Under the pieces are notes generated by a model. That model did no database searches. It saw only the letters and a list, made by a program, of their open reading frames with translations, and had not been told where the DNA came from. DNA of 64,000 nt from NCBI GenBank assembly GCA_034440635.1, contig JAOTON010001354.1, positions 62,001 through 126,000 of the forward strand, written 5' to 3'. Shown in pieces: positions 10,550-22,285 of the stretch. The translations under genes and the position numbers were made by a program. The stretch comes from Lepas anatifera. Taxonomy: Eukaryota > Arthropoda > Thecostraca > Lepadidae. Position 1 is the first letter of the stretch. Every line of letters begins with the position of its first letter.

Positions 10550-11809
10550 AGTCTATAGGGCAAAAGATTTCGATCCAATGTCAAGGTCGGTTTTAACAAT
10601 TTTCTATACTGTTTGGGGCTTCATCAGTTAAGTGCTCTCTCTGGGTCCCGTAACTCTACTCTGTGATATTTCCAACCAGACGATAACACCCACAGGCGTA
10701 GCGACGGCTCTGACGGTTTGACGCACAAGATCACTGTATGAGTACTCTCATTAGCAGATCGGCGAAATCGCCGCCGGCCGAACGCGGTGGTCACGTGACA
10801 GCGGTGACCTTTGACCTTGGGCTGCGCTTCGGTAGCTGGGAGGCAGGTCAGCGGTGGGAGCCCGCCTCTGCGTGTGGATATGCCAACCTAGCTCCGACCA
10901 CCCCCTGGGGCTTCAGTGCGACGGCTAGTGATGAGCCCCTACCAGAGCGTTGCCAGATGTGCGTTCCAATAGTGAAAGCGAAAAAATAATCAGGAAATGC
11001 AAGGTCCCACCTATGTAGTTATCGGCGGATGGAACAAATATGAAATCCTCATATCCCATTTGACGAGTTACGGCGAGGCTCCATAAATATTAAAAAAGGT
11101 GGCAATTTACAGATTCTGCGTTATTAGAACATATTTGACATATTATATACAAACCTGGCATATTTTACTTATTGCATAAACGCACTCTTCAGAACTAGCT
11201 TTCATTGCAGCACCACATAGGTGTCTCCCAAAAAAGAGCCATATCCATCAAACCCCAACAAAACATCAATAAACTTACATTAAGCATCAGACAAAACATC
11301 AACATACTGTTCAATAACACGTGTTTTTTTAATGTAATCCAGAAAAATATGGGATCGGTGCCTTATCGTTCACGCTGACCGGAGCTGTGAACATCCGTGT
11401 TACCATGCCCATACAACGAGCACAATACCTGTACCCTCACAGTGATTTCCGCCGCGGAAGCCCTATGTTTCCCCTCCTACCGCCACAATGTCGCACCTGG
11501 ACCAAGTCATTTCTCCGATGATCCGATTAGAGGTGCTAATTACAGACTGGTGACACCGGAGCCATCGCCGGTAGACAAGCCCGATGACTGATGCCCCTAA
11601 CACACCGCTCTCCTCCCCATTAACCGTTACCTGGCGGAGGTAGAAACAGTGATGAGGCGGCACACTTTGATCATGGGCGGCTGCGCCGGCTCATAAGATT
11701 ACGAAGGCAGCAGACGGTGACAGGGTGGGGCTTGGGAGATGGAGGGAGTCCTGAAAAATAGAGACTGGGCGTGCGGAACGGGCGGATCCAGGCGAGGACG
11801 TAAAATACA
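10550..11809. other. Single-copy host DNA with possible regulatory cluster
   Basis: No recognised exon. At 10740-10990 a CpG-rich patch has an open frame of 83 codons with no known domain. It holds the E-box and DR1 sites listed separately. The rest (10990-11809) is AT-rich to mixed, with only short frames. Confidence 0.45.
10792..10818. promoter_or_regulatory. E-box next to a perfect DR1 nuclear-receptor site
   Basis: CACGTG at 10792-10797 is followed by TGACCTTTGACCT at 10805-10817. On the minus strand this reads AGGTCA-A-AGGTCA, a perfect direct repeat with one-base spacing, the arrangement bound by RXR, HNF4 or COUP-type receptors. It lies in single-copy, CpG-rich DNA outside the GGTCA-rich transposons. 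Function is inferred from the motif alone. Confidence 0.4.
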
Positions 11810-12044
11810 TCACTTGTTTAGATGTAATGTCCAAAAACCTTCATTTATATATTATCCCTATGACTGCATGTCTTGAACTATAGTGATCTTAAATGTGAAC
11901 TGACAAAACATGTTTCAAATATTTTCAATAGAGTAGTAGATGGGCTACCCAACGCCGTTTGCCGATTTTCGTTATCTAGCGTGGTTCTTGAGATCTTAGG
12001 TGGCGGGGGCGGTTACTCGGCCCCCCAGTCAATGCACGGGTTAA
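11810..12044 (-). mobile_element. Family B relict, truncated and diverged
   Basis: Diverged copy of the two-repeat half of family B. It matches the stretch from the TTATCCCTATGAC core through AGATCTTAGG to the terminal GTCAATGCACGG and TTAA at 12041-12044. Many substitutions, a decayed palindrome and only one recognisable terminal repeat show an older insertion. The left half is missing. Confidence 0.75.
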
Positions 12045-12176
12045 TTCTATCCCCGTGGATGCTCAGATAAATGGTGCCTGTAATCGTTCAGGCATTATGA
12101 TTTATATTTCCCTAACAGACAAACGCTATGTTCACGTCTCTCCCTTCCTCCCTTTAAGGAATTGTTTGCTCGAATA

Positions 12177-13022
12177 TTAACACGCGCATTGACGGGGGTC
12201 TGAGCCACCTTCGCATTGACGGGGCGGGTACCCGCCCCCCTAAGATCTCGAGAACCACGGTAGGTAGCGAAAAACGGTAAACGGCGTTGGGCTGCCCATC
12301 CACTTCTCCATCGAAAACAATTGAACCATTTTTTTGTCAGGTCACATTTAAGGTCACGAGAAGTCAAAAACAGCCGTCATAGGGATAACATGTAAATTCA
12401 GTTTTTCGGCCATTACATCTGAACAAGTAAAGATAGAGCAAAACGACTTCAACTATATGAATTCTCTCAGCAAGCCGAATCGAATGATCTATAATTTGAC
12501 CTTGCTAGGTCAAATCAAGGAATTGACCTGACCTGAGGTCAGGTCAGGGTCAAATTATATAAAATGCATATCATTAGAACCGCAAAGCCCAGGCGAGTCT
12601 AATGCAGCTAAAATAAATGCTCTATCACCATCCGTTCCTGAGTTATTTCGTAAAAACCATTTTTCCCATGTATTTCCAATGGAGAGGTCATGCCTCGTAC
12701 CTGACCTTAGGTCATCGATATCAAAAATACCGGAACATATGTTAGAGAACTCGGTGGGGCCATTATGTGATATGAGTTTCAATCGGATAAGTTCACCCTG
12801 CTCCGAATTATGCTATCTTAAACTTTTTTTTAGGTCGGGTCACTTGACCTGTACTGGTGACCTGACCTGAGATGACCTAACCTTAAAATTTTCACAGACG
12901 TTGTAAAAATGATGAGGGAAAAGGTATACCAAGTACGGCGGCGCTACGCGCCGCCGTTTTTCTACTATCGCCGAAAAACCCGAGGGGGCGGGTACCCGCC
13001 CCCCCGTCAATGCGCGTGTTAA
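12177..13022 (+). mobile_element. Family B TTAA element, copy B4
   Basis: Complete 846-bp copy with intact termini between TTAA 12177-12180 and TTAA 13019-13022. Differences from B2 are scattered single bases, including one in a TGACC-region motif near 12361. The subterminal GC hairpin and both GGTACC-centred palindromes are intact. Confidence 0.93.
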
Positions 13023-16000
13023 TAAAGAAAACATCCCTATGTCACAGCTGTGGATTTATCTATCGGGATGTCTATGCACCCACAATGCAAGGTAGAGTTA
13101 GTCCTAACACACACTAAGTTGTGCCATTTTATAGTCACAGGACTTTGCATTTGTTTTATCTAGCTCGAGAGGCATACGAGAAAAATAAAACACTCGCAAT
13201 GATTTTTTAATCCAGGTCCCTGCCTTATGCTCCTTATACATGAAAGTCCACAAATTCCAGCAAAAATTGAGCGTATGATACTTCAAATGCTGTTCATCTC
13301 CAGAAACCTCCAGGCTAATTTTGTGTGGACTTCCTAAGACCAACCGAGCAACGGATCTCATCCGCGGCGCGCACCGCAAGGAACACCGTCTCGGGAGCGA
13401 TCAGGCTTGCCGCGCGTGGGTATTTGGGCGTCGGACGATGGCACGGCTCTGGTCAAGAGCCACGCCGCATTTGTAACCCTTATAATTTAGATACGTAGTG
13501 CTTTAAGAATATTTAAAAGCAAAGAAATTTAAAAGCGTCCCAAATCAAAGGCGCAAAACAACGAAAAACAATGTACTTACAAAACTGGTAGCCAAACATC
13601 AAGGGCTACTTTCCTTGCTTTATAAATCGCGTCAGACACTCATCCTCTGAAAGATGTGCTAAAAGAACCTTCAAATTGTTAGCAGCGATTCCGTCATCTT
13701 CGCAAAAATTAGCTCGCCGTTTCCAGTTAGTACCTGTTGGGTGCCAAAGTCGATACCGAAACGATACGGAAACGCGTTTGACGCAACAAATAGTATGCTT
13801 AAGTTTGGTTTCGAATTCATTCCGGGTTTCTTCAGGGTAAGCTGTTGGGTTTAGATACGTTTGTAATTGTTGAGCGGTGATATGGAGCAGAAGAAGTGAC
13901 ATTACCGAGCGAGTGATACCACTGATGTGCAGCGGCATGAACGGAACTATCTGCACCAAGTTTAGGTAAAACATTTGTAACATGGAACACCAGATCTGGC
14001 AGTGACCGAGTGGGTGCTTAAAGGGAATATGGCACCTTCATAACGTGATTCTAACTAAGATAGCCAAGCTGTAAAGCAAGTCGGAAAACCCGGTGCTCAA
14101 TATATCATTTGTCTTGTAACTCGAGATTTCCGTAGAAAAAACTAACACCTACCTGCAATATGCACCTCTTGTACCCCTAGCAGTAGGCGACAGGTGTCAT
14201 GGCTGTTGGTGTGACGACATATGCTGACGTCACGATGAGCATCAGCCAATCAAAGCTCTTGAAGCGTTTCAGGTATGATAGCGGTTGCCAGATTATGACA
14301 TCATCCACAGGCTATTTACTTATTTTCCTAGAGGAGAATTTTAAAAATCAAAATATTGACCTTATTGTAAATTCTTCAGAGAAAACACGAGTGGTTTCAT
14401 TATTGTCGGCTAAAAAACGCCTTATTACACTATATTCCAGGATTCGACCAAGGTGCTACATTCCCTTTAAGTCCGTGCCGTGCACAGGGACCATCGAATG
14501 ATATTTAGTCGAAGAAAATCGTAAGGTAGTTCTTGAGGTAGAAGCGGGGTCTGAAAAACCCCCCCTGTGCGCAGGTCTGAGCTATAAGTATTGTGCTCGA
14601 GGTGTGGAGGGAGGGTAGCTAAACATTTCCTTATTCCAAGAACTACCCCACCGATTGTTTTCATAGAATAGAGCAATCGAAAGTCCCATACAAAGGAGGT
14701 CTAAAAATAATATTTTTCATGATCTTAAATTAAAATATCATTGACATATTAAAATTGTAGGTCTGGAGTTCACGGACGGCTTATTGGAGAGAGCATGCCA
14801 TAAAATATATGAAAACAAATGATCTTTTGCTCTAAAAAGTAAATATCAGAGATACAAAAATTCAAATAAATAAAATGGCACACACAAACACACCCTGCAG
14901 TGAGAGGCAACACATGAAAGGAGGCATGATAAAGGTTAAAAAGACCGAAATAACTCAGAAGCCTTAAAGACTATGATTGACTAAAAGTCTACATCATGGG
15001 TCGGGGGGCTTTTGCATCTCATGGTTTCAGCCGAAAATGTGTGCTTACCTTGACCAAGCCTCCTATTTTGTAACAGTTTCATGTGGGGAGTGTCGCCGCA
15101 GGGTGCGGCAGTGTGTCCCACTTTATTATGTTTTATGCAGTTCAGACAATTATGAGAACTAACCCAATAACAGTGGCAAAATTTTGAAACATTCTCTCAT
15201 TTGAAAAACTTAAACCCGCAGGCTCCAACCTTTATAGGCGACCTCAGTGGTTGATGCGATTTGCTCGTCAGTCTAAGCTCCTGACTGGGTGATCTATTGA
15301 AGATCCGAAGAGCACGTCTTGCTCAGTGATCTTCTACGACCAAAAATATTGATTCCACAAAATGGTAACTCTCCCTACACTCTATAAATCACGTCACCTC
15401 CGTTCCTTTTGTATAGTCTTTATTCTTGCCGCAGATAAGAGTTGCTTTAAGAGTTGCAGATAAGAGTTGCTTCTCTCCGCTGCCCCCATTCGACTAGGCG
15501 TTAGTTCACCTTGTTGAATGTTGAAAGATTTCCTCGCCGCACTCACCATGTAGTGCAGAAGTACGAGAGCTTTGAACAGGAGCGGCTGGGGAGTGCTTGC
15601 ATAGAGAGCTGATCTGGTTCTCCCCAAAATAATATAAAACTTCAGGTTCTTTGTACAGGCACCCGCAAGTCATTGGTACATTGTTATTACACCGCACGTC
15701 ACATGCAATTTTAGAGGTGTCAGAAGCAATATTGTCCATATCATCTCTAGCTTGGCTGGTGTTTCTCTGTACTACACGCACCCTCTATGAAAACGTTTGA
15801 GCATTACCCCGCTCTTTGGTGCATTCCACTGTCCGCTTTATCAAGGCATCGGTCCAGCGGAGGAGATTGTCCATCCTTTTTTACTTGATCATGTATTTTA
15901 AACTCTACTCCACTCGGGATGTGGATGAGGTGACAAAAAACCAGATGATAGGCGAGAAAAAAATGAATGTGGAATGCCAAGGCACGATCCAGAGACCCGT

Positions 16001-16039
16001 TTGATCACAGCAAATGCGCCCGGGCAAGATCGATATGCC
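13023..16039. other. Single-copy host DNA, no gene recognised
   Basis: Three kilobases without repeats shared elsewhere in the window. The longest frames (13606-13983 minus, 125 codons; 14199-14501 plus, 100 codons; 15506-15781 minus, 91 codons) show no domain I recognise, and I could not fit convincing splice sites to them. A CRE and CCAAT pair at 14225-14250 is the only regulatory-looking signal. An unrecognised exon cannot be excluded. Confidence 0.45.
14225..14250. promoter_or_regulatory. CRE plus CCAAT box
   Basis: TGACGTCA at 14225-14232 lies 13 bp before CCAAT at 14246-14250. Both are common elements of animal promoters. No TATA box or confident downstream exon was found, so this is a weak candidate promoter. 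Confidence 0.3.
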
Positions 16040-16926
16040 TGCCTCTTTGTAGCAGTCATTTGTGAGGAACAATATTGGACAAAAGGATGCCTTCCTCTAC
16101 TCTGTGAGTTCAGGCAAGGCAAGAGAGAAGAGAAATGAATGGGACAGCAATATCATAGACCAACTTGATCGATTTATCATTTATCCTAGGACTTACCCCC
16201 AGGGTTGGATTAGGGAGGGCCATAACCAACCTCTATACATCAAGTAGTCTATCACAAATGCCCTTTCACTGGCCCTTTTAGGTCTATTGTCGTCAAAAAT
16301 GTAAAATACCCCTCGTTTTTGTTGGATATGTTCATAGGAAGTAACTGCCGTGTTTTTTATTAAATATGCATAGTGCATGGCCTACACCTAAAACAATAGC
16401 AGCAGTAAAGTCTGTAGCCGAGTTCCTGCCTTAAGTACTCCCTAGGAAAGCGTGGACTAATAGGAGCTCCAGTGTAGACTGGTTCCATTTCTGGGGATTG
16501 CAAGGCGTTCTCCCGCCAAGGTTACCACAGCTTCTGATTGTGACACCTGCAAGGCGCCCAACGTCCAAAAATCTCCGTTGTAGTGACGAACATAATCTTC
16601 AATCAGCTTGCGAGTTTTTTAAGACGCTCGTTGATCCGCTCAAATTGATTCACAGGACAAACCACTCACGGCTCCATGCTGACTAACGGATTTTCTAGAA
16701 TGCTATAGACCATAGGAGAAAAATGCTTCCTTCCGGCACACCTCAATGATAGCATATTCCTTGGCTTTTGTTACAAATAAAACTTATTATCCTATACTTG
16801 CAAATTGATTTAGTTTTTATTAATACATTACTTAGCTCCTACCTGTCCACAGTGTACACATTCCCTAAAATCATTTGATGTCTGGCCTTTCTAAGGCCCA
16901 GTACAATTACTGAATTATTGGATGGA

Positions 16927-18787
16927 TGTAGTATGTAGTACATGTCTTGTCTGTAGTAAAATGTCTAAAAAATACAGGACCAGGAATAGATGGTATATCA
17001 TCCAAGGTTTTGAAAGCGATTGCACCCTACATTATTAATGATATAACACATCTTATCAATATATCAATCGAAAAACACATTTTTCCTGACTGTCTAAAAT
17101 CTGCAATGATAACACCTATATTCAAATCAGGATCCAATGTACAGCTGAACAACTACAGACCTATTTCTGTTCTACCCGTGATTTCTAAAATTCTAGAACG
17201 GGTGATGTATAATCAACTAATGGAGTATTTGCTTGAACAACACATCTTAACGGACTCCCAATTCGGTTTCAGGAAAAAACATTCAACGTATATGCCAATA
17301 TCATTATTGCATGAAAACATCACATCCGACCTTGTAAAGAACCAGGTACCTGTAGGTCTATACTTAGATTTGAAAAAGGCATTTGATACGGTAGATCACA
17401 AAATTTTGTTAGGAAAGATGGTGAAATATGGTGTTCGGGATGGTGCTCTTGACTTATTTAAATCATACCTGCAAAATAGATCCCAAATCACTAGGTTTAA
17501 ACAAGCATTTTCAAAACCGGCACAAGTAACAATCGGTGTCCCTCAAGGATCTTTGCTTGGCCCCCTCCTATTCAATATTTATGTTAACGACATTAAAATT
17601 TTACATGTTTGCAGATGATACTGCACTACTGTTCTCCGGTCCAACATTAAGTAAAGTTAAGTCTACCATGGATGAAGCAATGCCCAGAATCTTTGAATGG
17701 CTCTGTGCAAACAAACTGTCTTTAAATACATCTAAAACTTATTACCAAATATACTCAATCACCGAACAAATTCAAGACATTGACATCGTAATAAATTCTA
17801 ACGCTATTTCAAGGGCAGAAACTGTCAAATATCTTGGCGTACATCTAGACGAGAACCTTAAGTTTAAAACGCACATACAAAAAACGTTCAACACTCTCTG
17901 CCGAAACATTGGATTAATTGCAAGAGCAAAACATTTTCTGGGAAAACAGCACCTCCTTATGTTATACCACGCTCTGATTCGGCCCTACTTGAGCTACTGT
18001 GCTTTCATCTATGGAAGCAACTTTGACGGAAACATAGCAAAGTTATTCAAAATGCAAAAGAGAGTTGTGAGACTCATTGAAGGAGTGCATTACATGACCC
18101 CAAGTTCCCTGATTTTCAAGAGATTGAACCTGCTCAAATTACAAGACATAATTAAAGAGCAGAAATTAATAATCTTACACAATTTCATAAACAAAACGCT
18201 ACCAGACGTGTATGCAAGGCACTTCCACTATCATGAGCGCCACAGACTAACAAGACAGAACCGACACTTTCAACAACAACAGGCTGAAACACTCTATAGG
18301 ACGTTCGCTTTCTCAATTACAATACCGAAAACCTGGAATGACATTGTAGTCCCTCACATACCACTGCTGCATGAGGTCCCATCGTCAAAGGAAGGCTTCA
18401 AAAACACTATCAAGCAAATTTTGATCCAGGACTATTAGGAATTGTGCAAATTTTGTGTGTGGTTTCTCCAACATATGCTTTAGTAAAAGCGCAATGCATC
18501 AGTGTGCTAGATTCCTCTCGCTGCAAGAATAATCACCTGACACATTTTTGCAATATGCTAGAAATATTGTATCTGTTTTTTCTTGATAATGAATAGGTTA
18601 CACATAATTATTGAGGGGAATAACATGCAAAAATAGACGGGCTGGGGGGTTAGAGACAAGGTCTTGTTCACCTTTACGCTCCTGGCTCTGATCCATAATA
18701 TCTAGACCCTCTGTGATGTATAAGATGTGTGAGATGTATTTAAAAAAAAACTGTCTCTAGTATGTAAAAAAAAAATATATATATACT
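16927..18787 (+). mobile_element. LINE1: 5'-truncated non-LTR retrotransposon
   Basis: Inserted in module M1: the corresponding stretches at 27281-27345 and 56180-56250 run uninterrupted from CAGTACAATTACTGAATTATT to GGTCCTCAACAACAACGAGG. The element holds a reverse transcriptase frame and a 3' untranslated tail ending in an A-run and TA repeats (about 18762-18787). The endonuclease and any first ORF are missing, as expected from truncation during target-primed reverse transcription. No clear target duplication was found. Confidence 0.85.
16947..18438 (+). pseudogene. LINE1 reverse transcriptase, frameshifted
   Basis: This encodes the RT part of a LINE ORF2, which copies element RNA into DNA at the nicked target. 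The first frame (16947-17618) starts just before GPGIDGIS and contains NNYRPISVLP, DSQFGFRKKHST, the first catalytic block YLDLKKAFDTVDH, and VPQGSLLGPLLF. The second frame (joined near 17600) carries the catalytic FADD box (FADDTALLFSG) and the LGVHLDENLKFKTHI block, and ends at 18438. One frameshift of a single base separates FNIYVNDIK from FADD, so it cannot make a continuous RT. Motif style suggests the Jockey/CR1 group; clade assignment needs a tree. Confidence 0.9.
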
Positions 18788-18914
18788 AATAGGTCCTCAA
18801 CAACAACGAGGTAGGAAAAAAAACTGTTAGAATAGAAGCCATTTTACCTACTTCGTTCGTCATCGGCTTCTGATATGTTATTAACCTGTTTCTGCTTTTA
18901 GTAGGAAACACAGG

Positions 18915-20015
18915 AGAATGCGGAGCTCAGTGATGAGCCCCCGCCTTTTAACCCTCGCCCCACCGGGGGGGGGCCATCGATGGCCCCCTAAGGTTTTTCC
19001 GGGATAGCAGAAAAACGACGAGGAGCAGCACCGCGGTTGAGGGCTCTACCTCTCACTGCATCATTTTCCCATCATCCCTGAAATTTTTTACCCCGGGTCA
19101 CCCAAGGTCAGGTCACCAGACGAGGTCAACCAAGGTCACCTCACTTCACTTTAGAGCTCTGTAAGAGCTACATTTCAAAGTCGATCGATTTGAAACTTCC
19201 TACACTTCATGACCCCTCCAGGGTCTACAAGGTGTATATCCGGGATTTTTCGATTTCGTACCCTGAGGTCAGGTCACGAGGCGACCTCTCCCATTGGAAA
19301 AGCATGGGGAAAAGCTATTTCATGATATAAAAGCCACAAAAATGATTGCAAATACTCAGACTGCTCAGAACAACGTTTTTGGACACGCTTTCATGGATCC
19401 CAGGGGGTCATATTTGCCCTTTGACTTTTCCAAGGTCATCCAAGGTCACCGGAGGTCAAAGACAGTATTTTGACAATAACTTTTGACCTAATTGAGCTAG
19501 AGCGGTGAAACAAACACCATCGTGTTTGTCTTGTCACTGGCTTTCATTTGATATACGGCAAGGTCACTTTTTGACCTTTCGTGACCTCAGGTCATATTAG
19601 GTCACGAGGTGACCTCTGGCGGTCAAACCACTGGCGGGAGGTCTTTACGTTCCACATAGCGGAAAAATTACAGACAATTTGCTATCAAATGTACTTTACC
19701 AGGCCTCAATAGCTCTAATGACATAAGAGTTATGCCCAGTTTGCTTAATCATTGCATATTTGAGTGAAAATAGCCTATCTTGACCTAATTTGACCTCTGG
19801 AGGTCAAACCATTGACCTGAGCACTAAAACATGCGAAGTAATTTCTTACTGAATTCACGCGAGCTTTCTATTGCACTTTGCAGATTTGCGCTAACGCCCA
19901 TATTTTCGGAGTTAGAGGGGGGGCCATCGATGGCCCCCCGGTGGGGCGAAGGTGGCGCCGGACCCCCGGTGGGGCGCGGGTTAAGCCACAGGTCCCGGGT
20001 TCATCTATCAACAGA
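18915..20015 (+). repeat. SINE-like tRNA head in M1, split by A4
   Basis: The tRNA-like head seen whole at 56370-56428 is present here in two pieces: 18930-18951 (A-box side) and 19981-20010 (B box GGTTCATC). Family A copy A4 was inserted at the TTAA between them. The unsplit TTAA is visible at 56396-56399. Confidence 0.65.
18948..19984 (-). mobile_element. Family A TTAA element, copy A4
   Basis: A full copy of 1,037 bp including both TTAAs (18948-18951 and 19981-19984), one-repeat end on the left. Flanks CCTT and GCCACAGG join exactly to CCTT-TTAA-GCCATAGG at the empty site 56394-56407. This shows a four-base duplication and no other change. Confidence 0.95.
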
Positions 20016-20331
20016 ATATCATACAAAAACCATTAGTGTCGAGCACAGTGTACTTGCTTGAATTTATTATTTGTGATAAATGGTATTCTTTTGAAGCTCC
20101 AGCCTGAAAACTATAACATTGAGCCTGTTAGCAGCCGGTTCCTGCTTGCGGAAACCAAATAAATGAAACCTAATATTAATCCTTAAAGAAACCTGCTTAT
20201 GATCGCGCCCCATTCTAAATAATTTCCTGTTAAACAATCCACTCTACTCGTAGCCAATTTAGCAGCTCATATAACTACAGAAATTTCTCCATTATGTCAT
20301 AAAACAAGAAATGTTGCGACATCCTCATCAT

Positions 20332-20500
20332 GACAAGTATCCTGTCACAGGACAAGCCAAATCATTGGTTTTATACTTTCTGAGAAATAGAACGTGACCG
20401 AATTTCCACTCCTGTCCAATCTGGTGGACCACAAGGAAGTGTTCTCGGTCCCTGTATTTTCTCATGCTCTGCATAAATGACCTCCCAAACAACCCAAGAG
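20332..20500 (+). pseudogene. Reverse transcriptase fossil in module M1
   Basis: Remnant of a LINE RT domain belonging to the module itself. The frame GGPQGSVLGPCIF is readable at about 20430-20465, followed by a shifted INDLPNN-like stretch. Compared with the copies at 27838 and 56747, about 60 bp holding the catalytic-block region are deleted. Several stops and shifts; no function expected. Confidence 0.65.
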
Positions 20501-20849
20501 CACGCTGTTTTTAATCCCGGCAAACCTTCAGCTGTGATTACGTGTTATTCGATTATTTTTCTTCGTAACTTGTTCACAATTCAATAAAAAAACCCCAGGG
20601 GACCCGAACTTAGTAGTCAGAACTCGAACTCAGAGATTTTCACTCATGACTCTCCAAACCCACCTTCTCCTCCGGTAAACAACCGGATAGGAATGAGTGC
20701 GTCTGTTGCGGCAAACGGTGACGGTTACACACTTATAATCAAAGTTAAGAAGTAAAGAAGTAACAAGTAAAAAAATACTACAATAAATAAATTCAATAAA
20801 AGAAGAATCCCTTCCCGAGCGTGGGCCGCAGGACAATAGATATATAACC

Positions 20850-20886
20850 ATTTGTTCTCGGTCACACATTTCAAAACAGCCCAATC
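20850..20886 (-). other. Duplicate of the end of the HES-like first exon
   Basis: On the minus strand GAAATGTGTGACCGAGAACA recurs here and at the end of the candidate first exon (22036 onward). It lies downstream of the helix-2 exon, and the same duplicate occurs at about 28410 and 57345. The bases after it read ATGGTTAT instead of AAGGTAAAT, so the donor site is weaker. It may be an alternative first exon or debris of an internal duplication. Confidence 0.45.
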
Positions 20887-21035
20887 CTAGCAGTAGTATT
20901 TAAAAAGCAGCAGTTCACAGCAATCTGAGCACGCATCCAGTACCTACCCAAGCCCAACACAGCGGGGCATGGCAACTCCACTATCGGGTACGCAGCAGAG
21001 AAAAGTGCATCGCAGGATCTCCATTGCACTGCCAC

Positions 21036-22179
21036 CTACCAGTACTGCCACGGCCCACTGCCTACAATGTCCTCGGACTCGACGCTGCTAAAAACACTGC
21101 CGCTGGCACTGTTCGGCTGGAGCTGCTGTAGGAGCGCGTCATAGCGCTGCCGTAGGCTGGTGGTCAGGTGTGACACCGGAAAGCTGCTGCCGTTGCACCA
21201 GATGATTGCGTCCTTTTCGCGCTGGCCGTAGTGCAACATTTTGTGTAGCTCGCGCATATGCAGCACTGTATGCTCTAAAATGTCGGCCTTTTCTAGCTTT
21301 GATGGATTTAAAATCTGCGAAACAGGGCAAACCCTTAGCAATGACGCTATGTCAAGGGCAATAGCATCAGGTACTTGGGTATTACAGACTGGTTTGTTAT
21401 ACTATGTCGCTGAATTGTCAACCTTGATATATTAAAATACTTCAAGGACATCAGTTGTGTTTGCGTGTCACACAGTATGAATATACTTCACTACTATTCC
21501 CAAATACAAGTTTCAGCTCCTTCTCAGACCATCATCAAATCGTGCTCAAACTACTTACCAGTTTTTTGGACAGCGTTCTGTTCTAGTAGCATCTCCTTTA
21601 GCCCTTTTAGGCAGCAGTTTATCCGTTCCCTCCTCTTTTCTCCATTATTGGCTTTCTTACTCTTCTAGCCAGACTCATCGGCTTGACAGCGCGTACCAAA
21701 CTCGGATCCATAACTTCTTCTAATTATCTCCAGCTCAGCGCAACCTTACCTAGAGGCTGGTAACGTAACCCCTCAACGCACCACTGCATTCTATTCACAA
21801 CCTCCATAATGTCGGAAATTATCCGATTTGGATGACTTCGAACCCTACGAAATGATGGGTTGACTTGCGAAATACGAAATGACATGCGGCTTTAGCGAGC
21901 TAATGGTTACCACAGGACTGTTACAAGCTTGCAAACAAAACTTTCCGAACTAAAGCAATATCAAAATATATAGATTCAAGAAGAAAAACTACATAGTCTA
22001 CCTTAACGTGGGCCGCAGGACTACAAATTATTTACCTTCTGTTCTCGGTCACACATTTCATGACGAACTGGTACTGGTACTGGTGGTCTGTCGTAGTGCT
22101 GCTGCAGACTGCTGACGAGGCCCGTTCGCGCACCGCTGCTGCTGCTTAAGCTCGCAACAGCCTCCAGAATGTCAGTCAT
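21036..22179 (-). pseudogene. HES/Hairy-like bHLH repressor gene copy H1 (three exons, exon 2 frameshifted)
   Basis: HES proteins are Notch-responsive bHLH repressors that bind DNA and recruit Groucho through a C-terminal WRPW. Candidate exon 1 (22036-22179, 48 codons) begins MTDILEAV, contains a VPVPVP run and ends at an AAG/GTAAAT donor. Exon 2 (21559-21651) encodes the Pro-containing basic region and helix 1. One A is missing in its EKK codons and one extra A lies near its end, so basic region and helix are out of frame locally. Exon 3 (21036-21314) follows a TTTCGCAG acceptor and reads SKLEKADILEHTVLHMREL (helix 2, closely HES-like), then about 60 residues ending GPWQYW and TAG. WQYW is probably decayed WRPW. 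The predicted length of 171 residues suits a short HES/E(spl) protein. No Orange domain is obvious. Exon 1 is less certain than exons 2 and 3. Confidence 0.8.
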
Positions 22180-22271
22180 CTCCAACTTTCAGGCTGCTCA
22201 TGTCCCCCAGAAATGATTGTTGATCATTGCCCATGACATTTGACCTTGGCATTTACATTGAGTTACCTGAA

Positions 22272-22285
22272 CTATGACGTCATAG
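22272..22285. promoter_or_regulatory. CRE palindrome upstream of H1
   Basis: CTATGACGTCATAG, a perfect 14-bp palindrome around the CREB/ATF site, lies 93 bp upstream of the candidate ATG. A CAAGGTCAAA half-site lies between the two. The spacing is identical in all six HES-like copies. Confidence 0.6.

Noticed and set aside
13606..13983. A 125-codon minus-strand frame in single-copy DNA
   Set aside because: No domain recognised and no convincing splice sites; kept only as a remark in the region entry.
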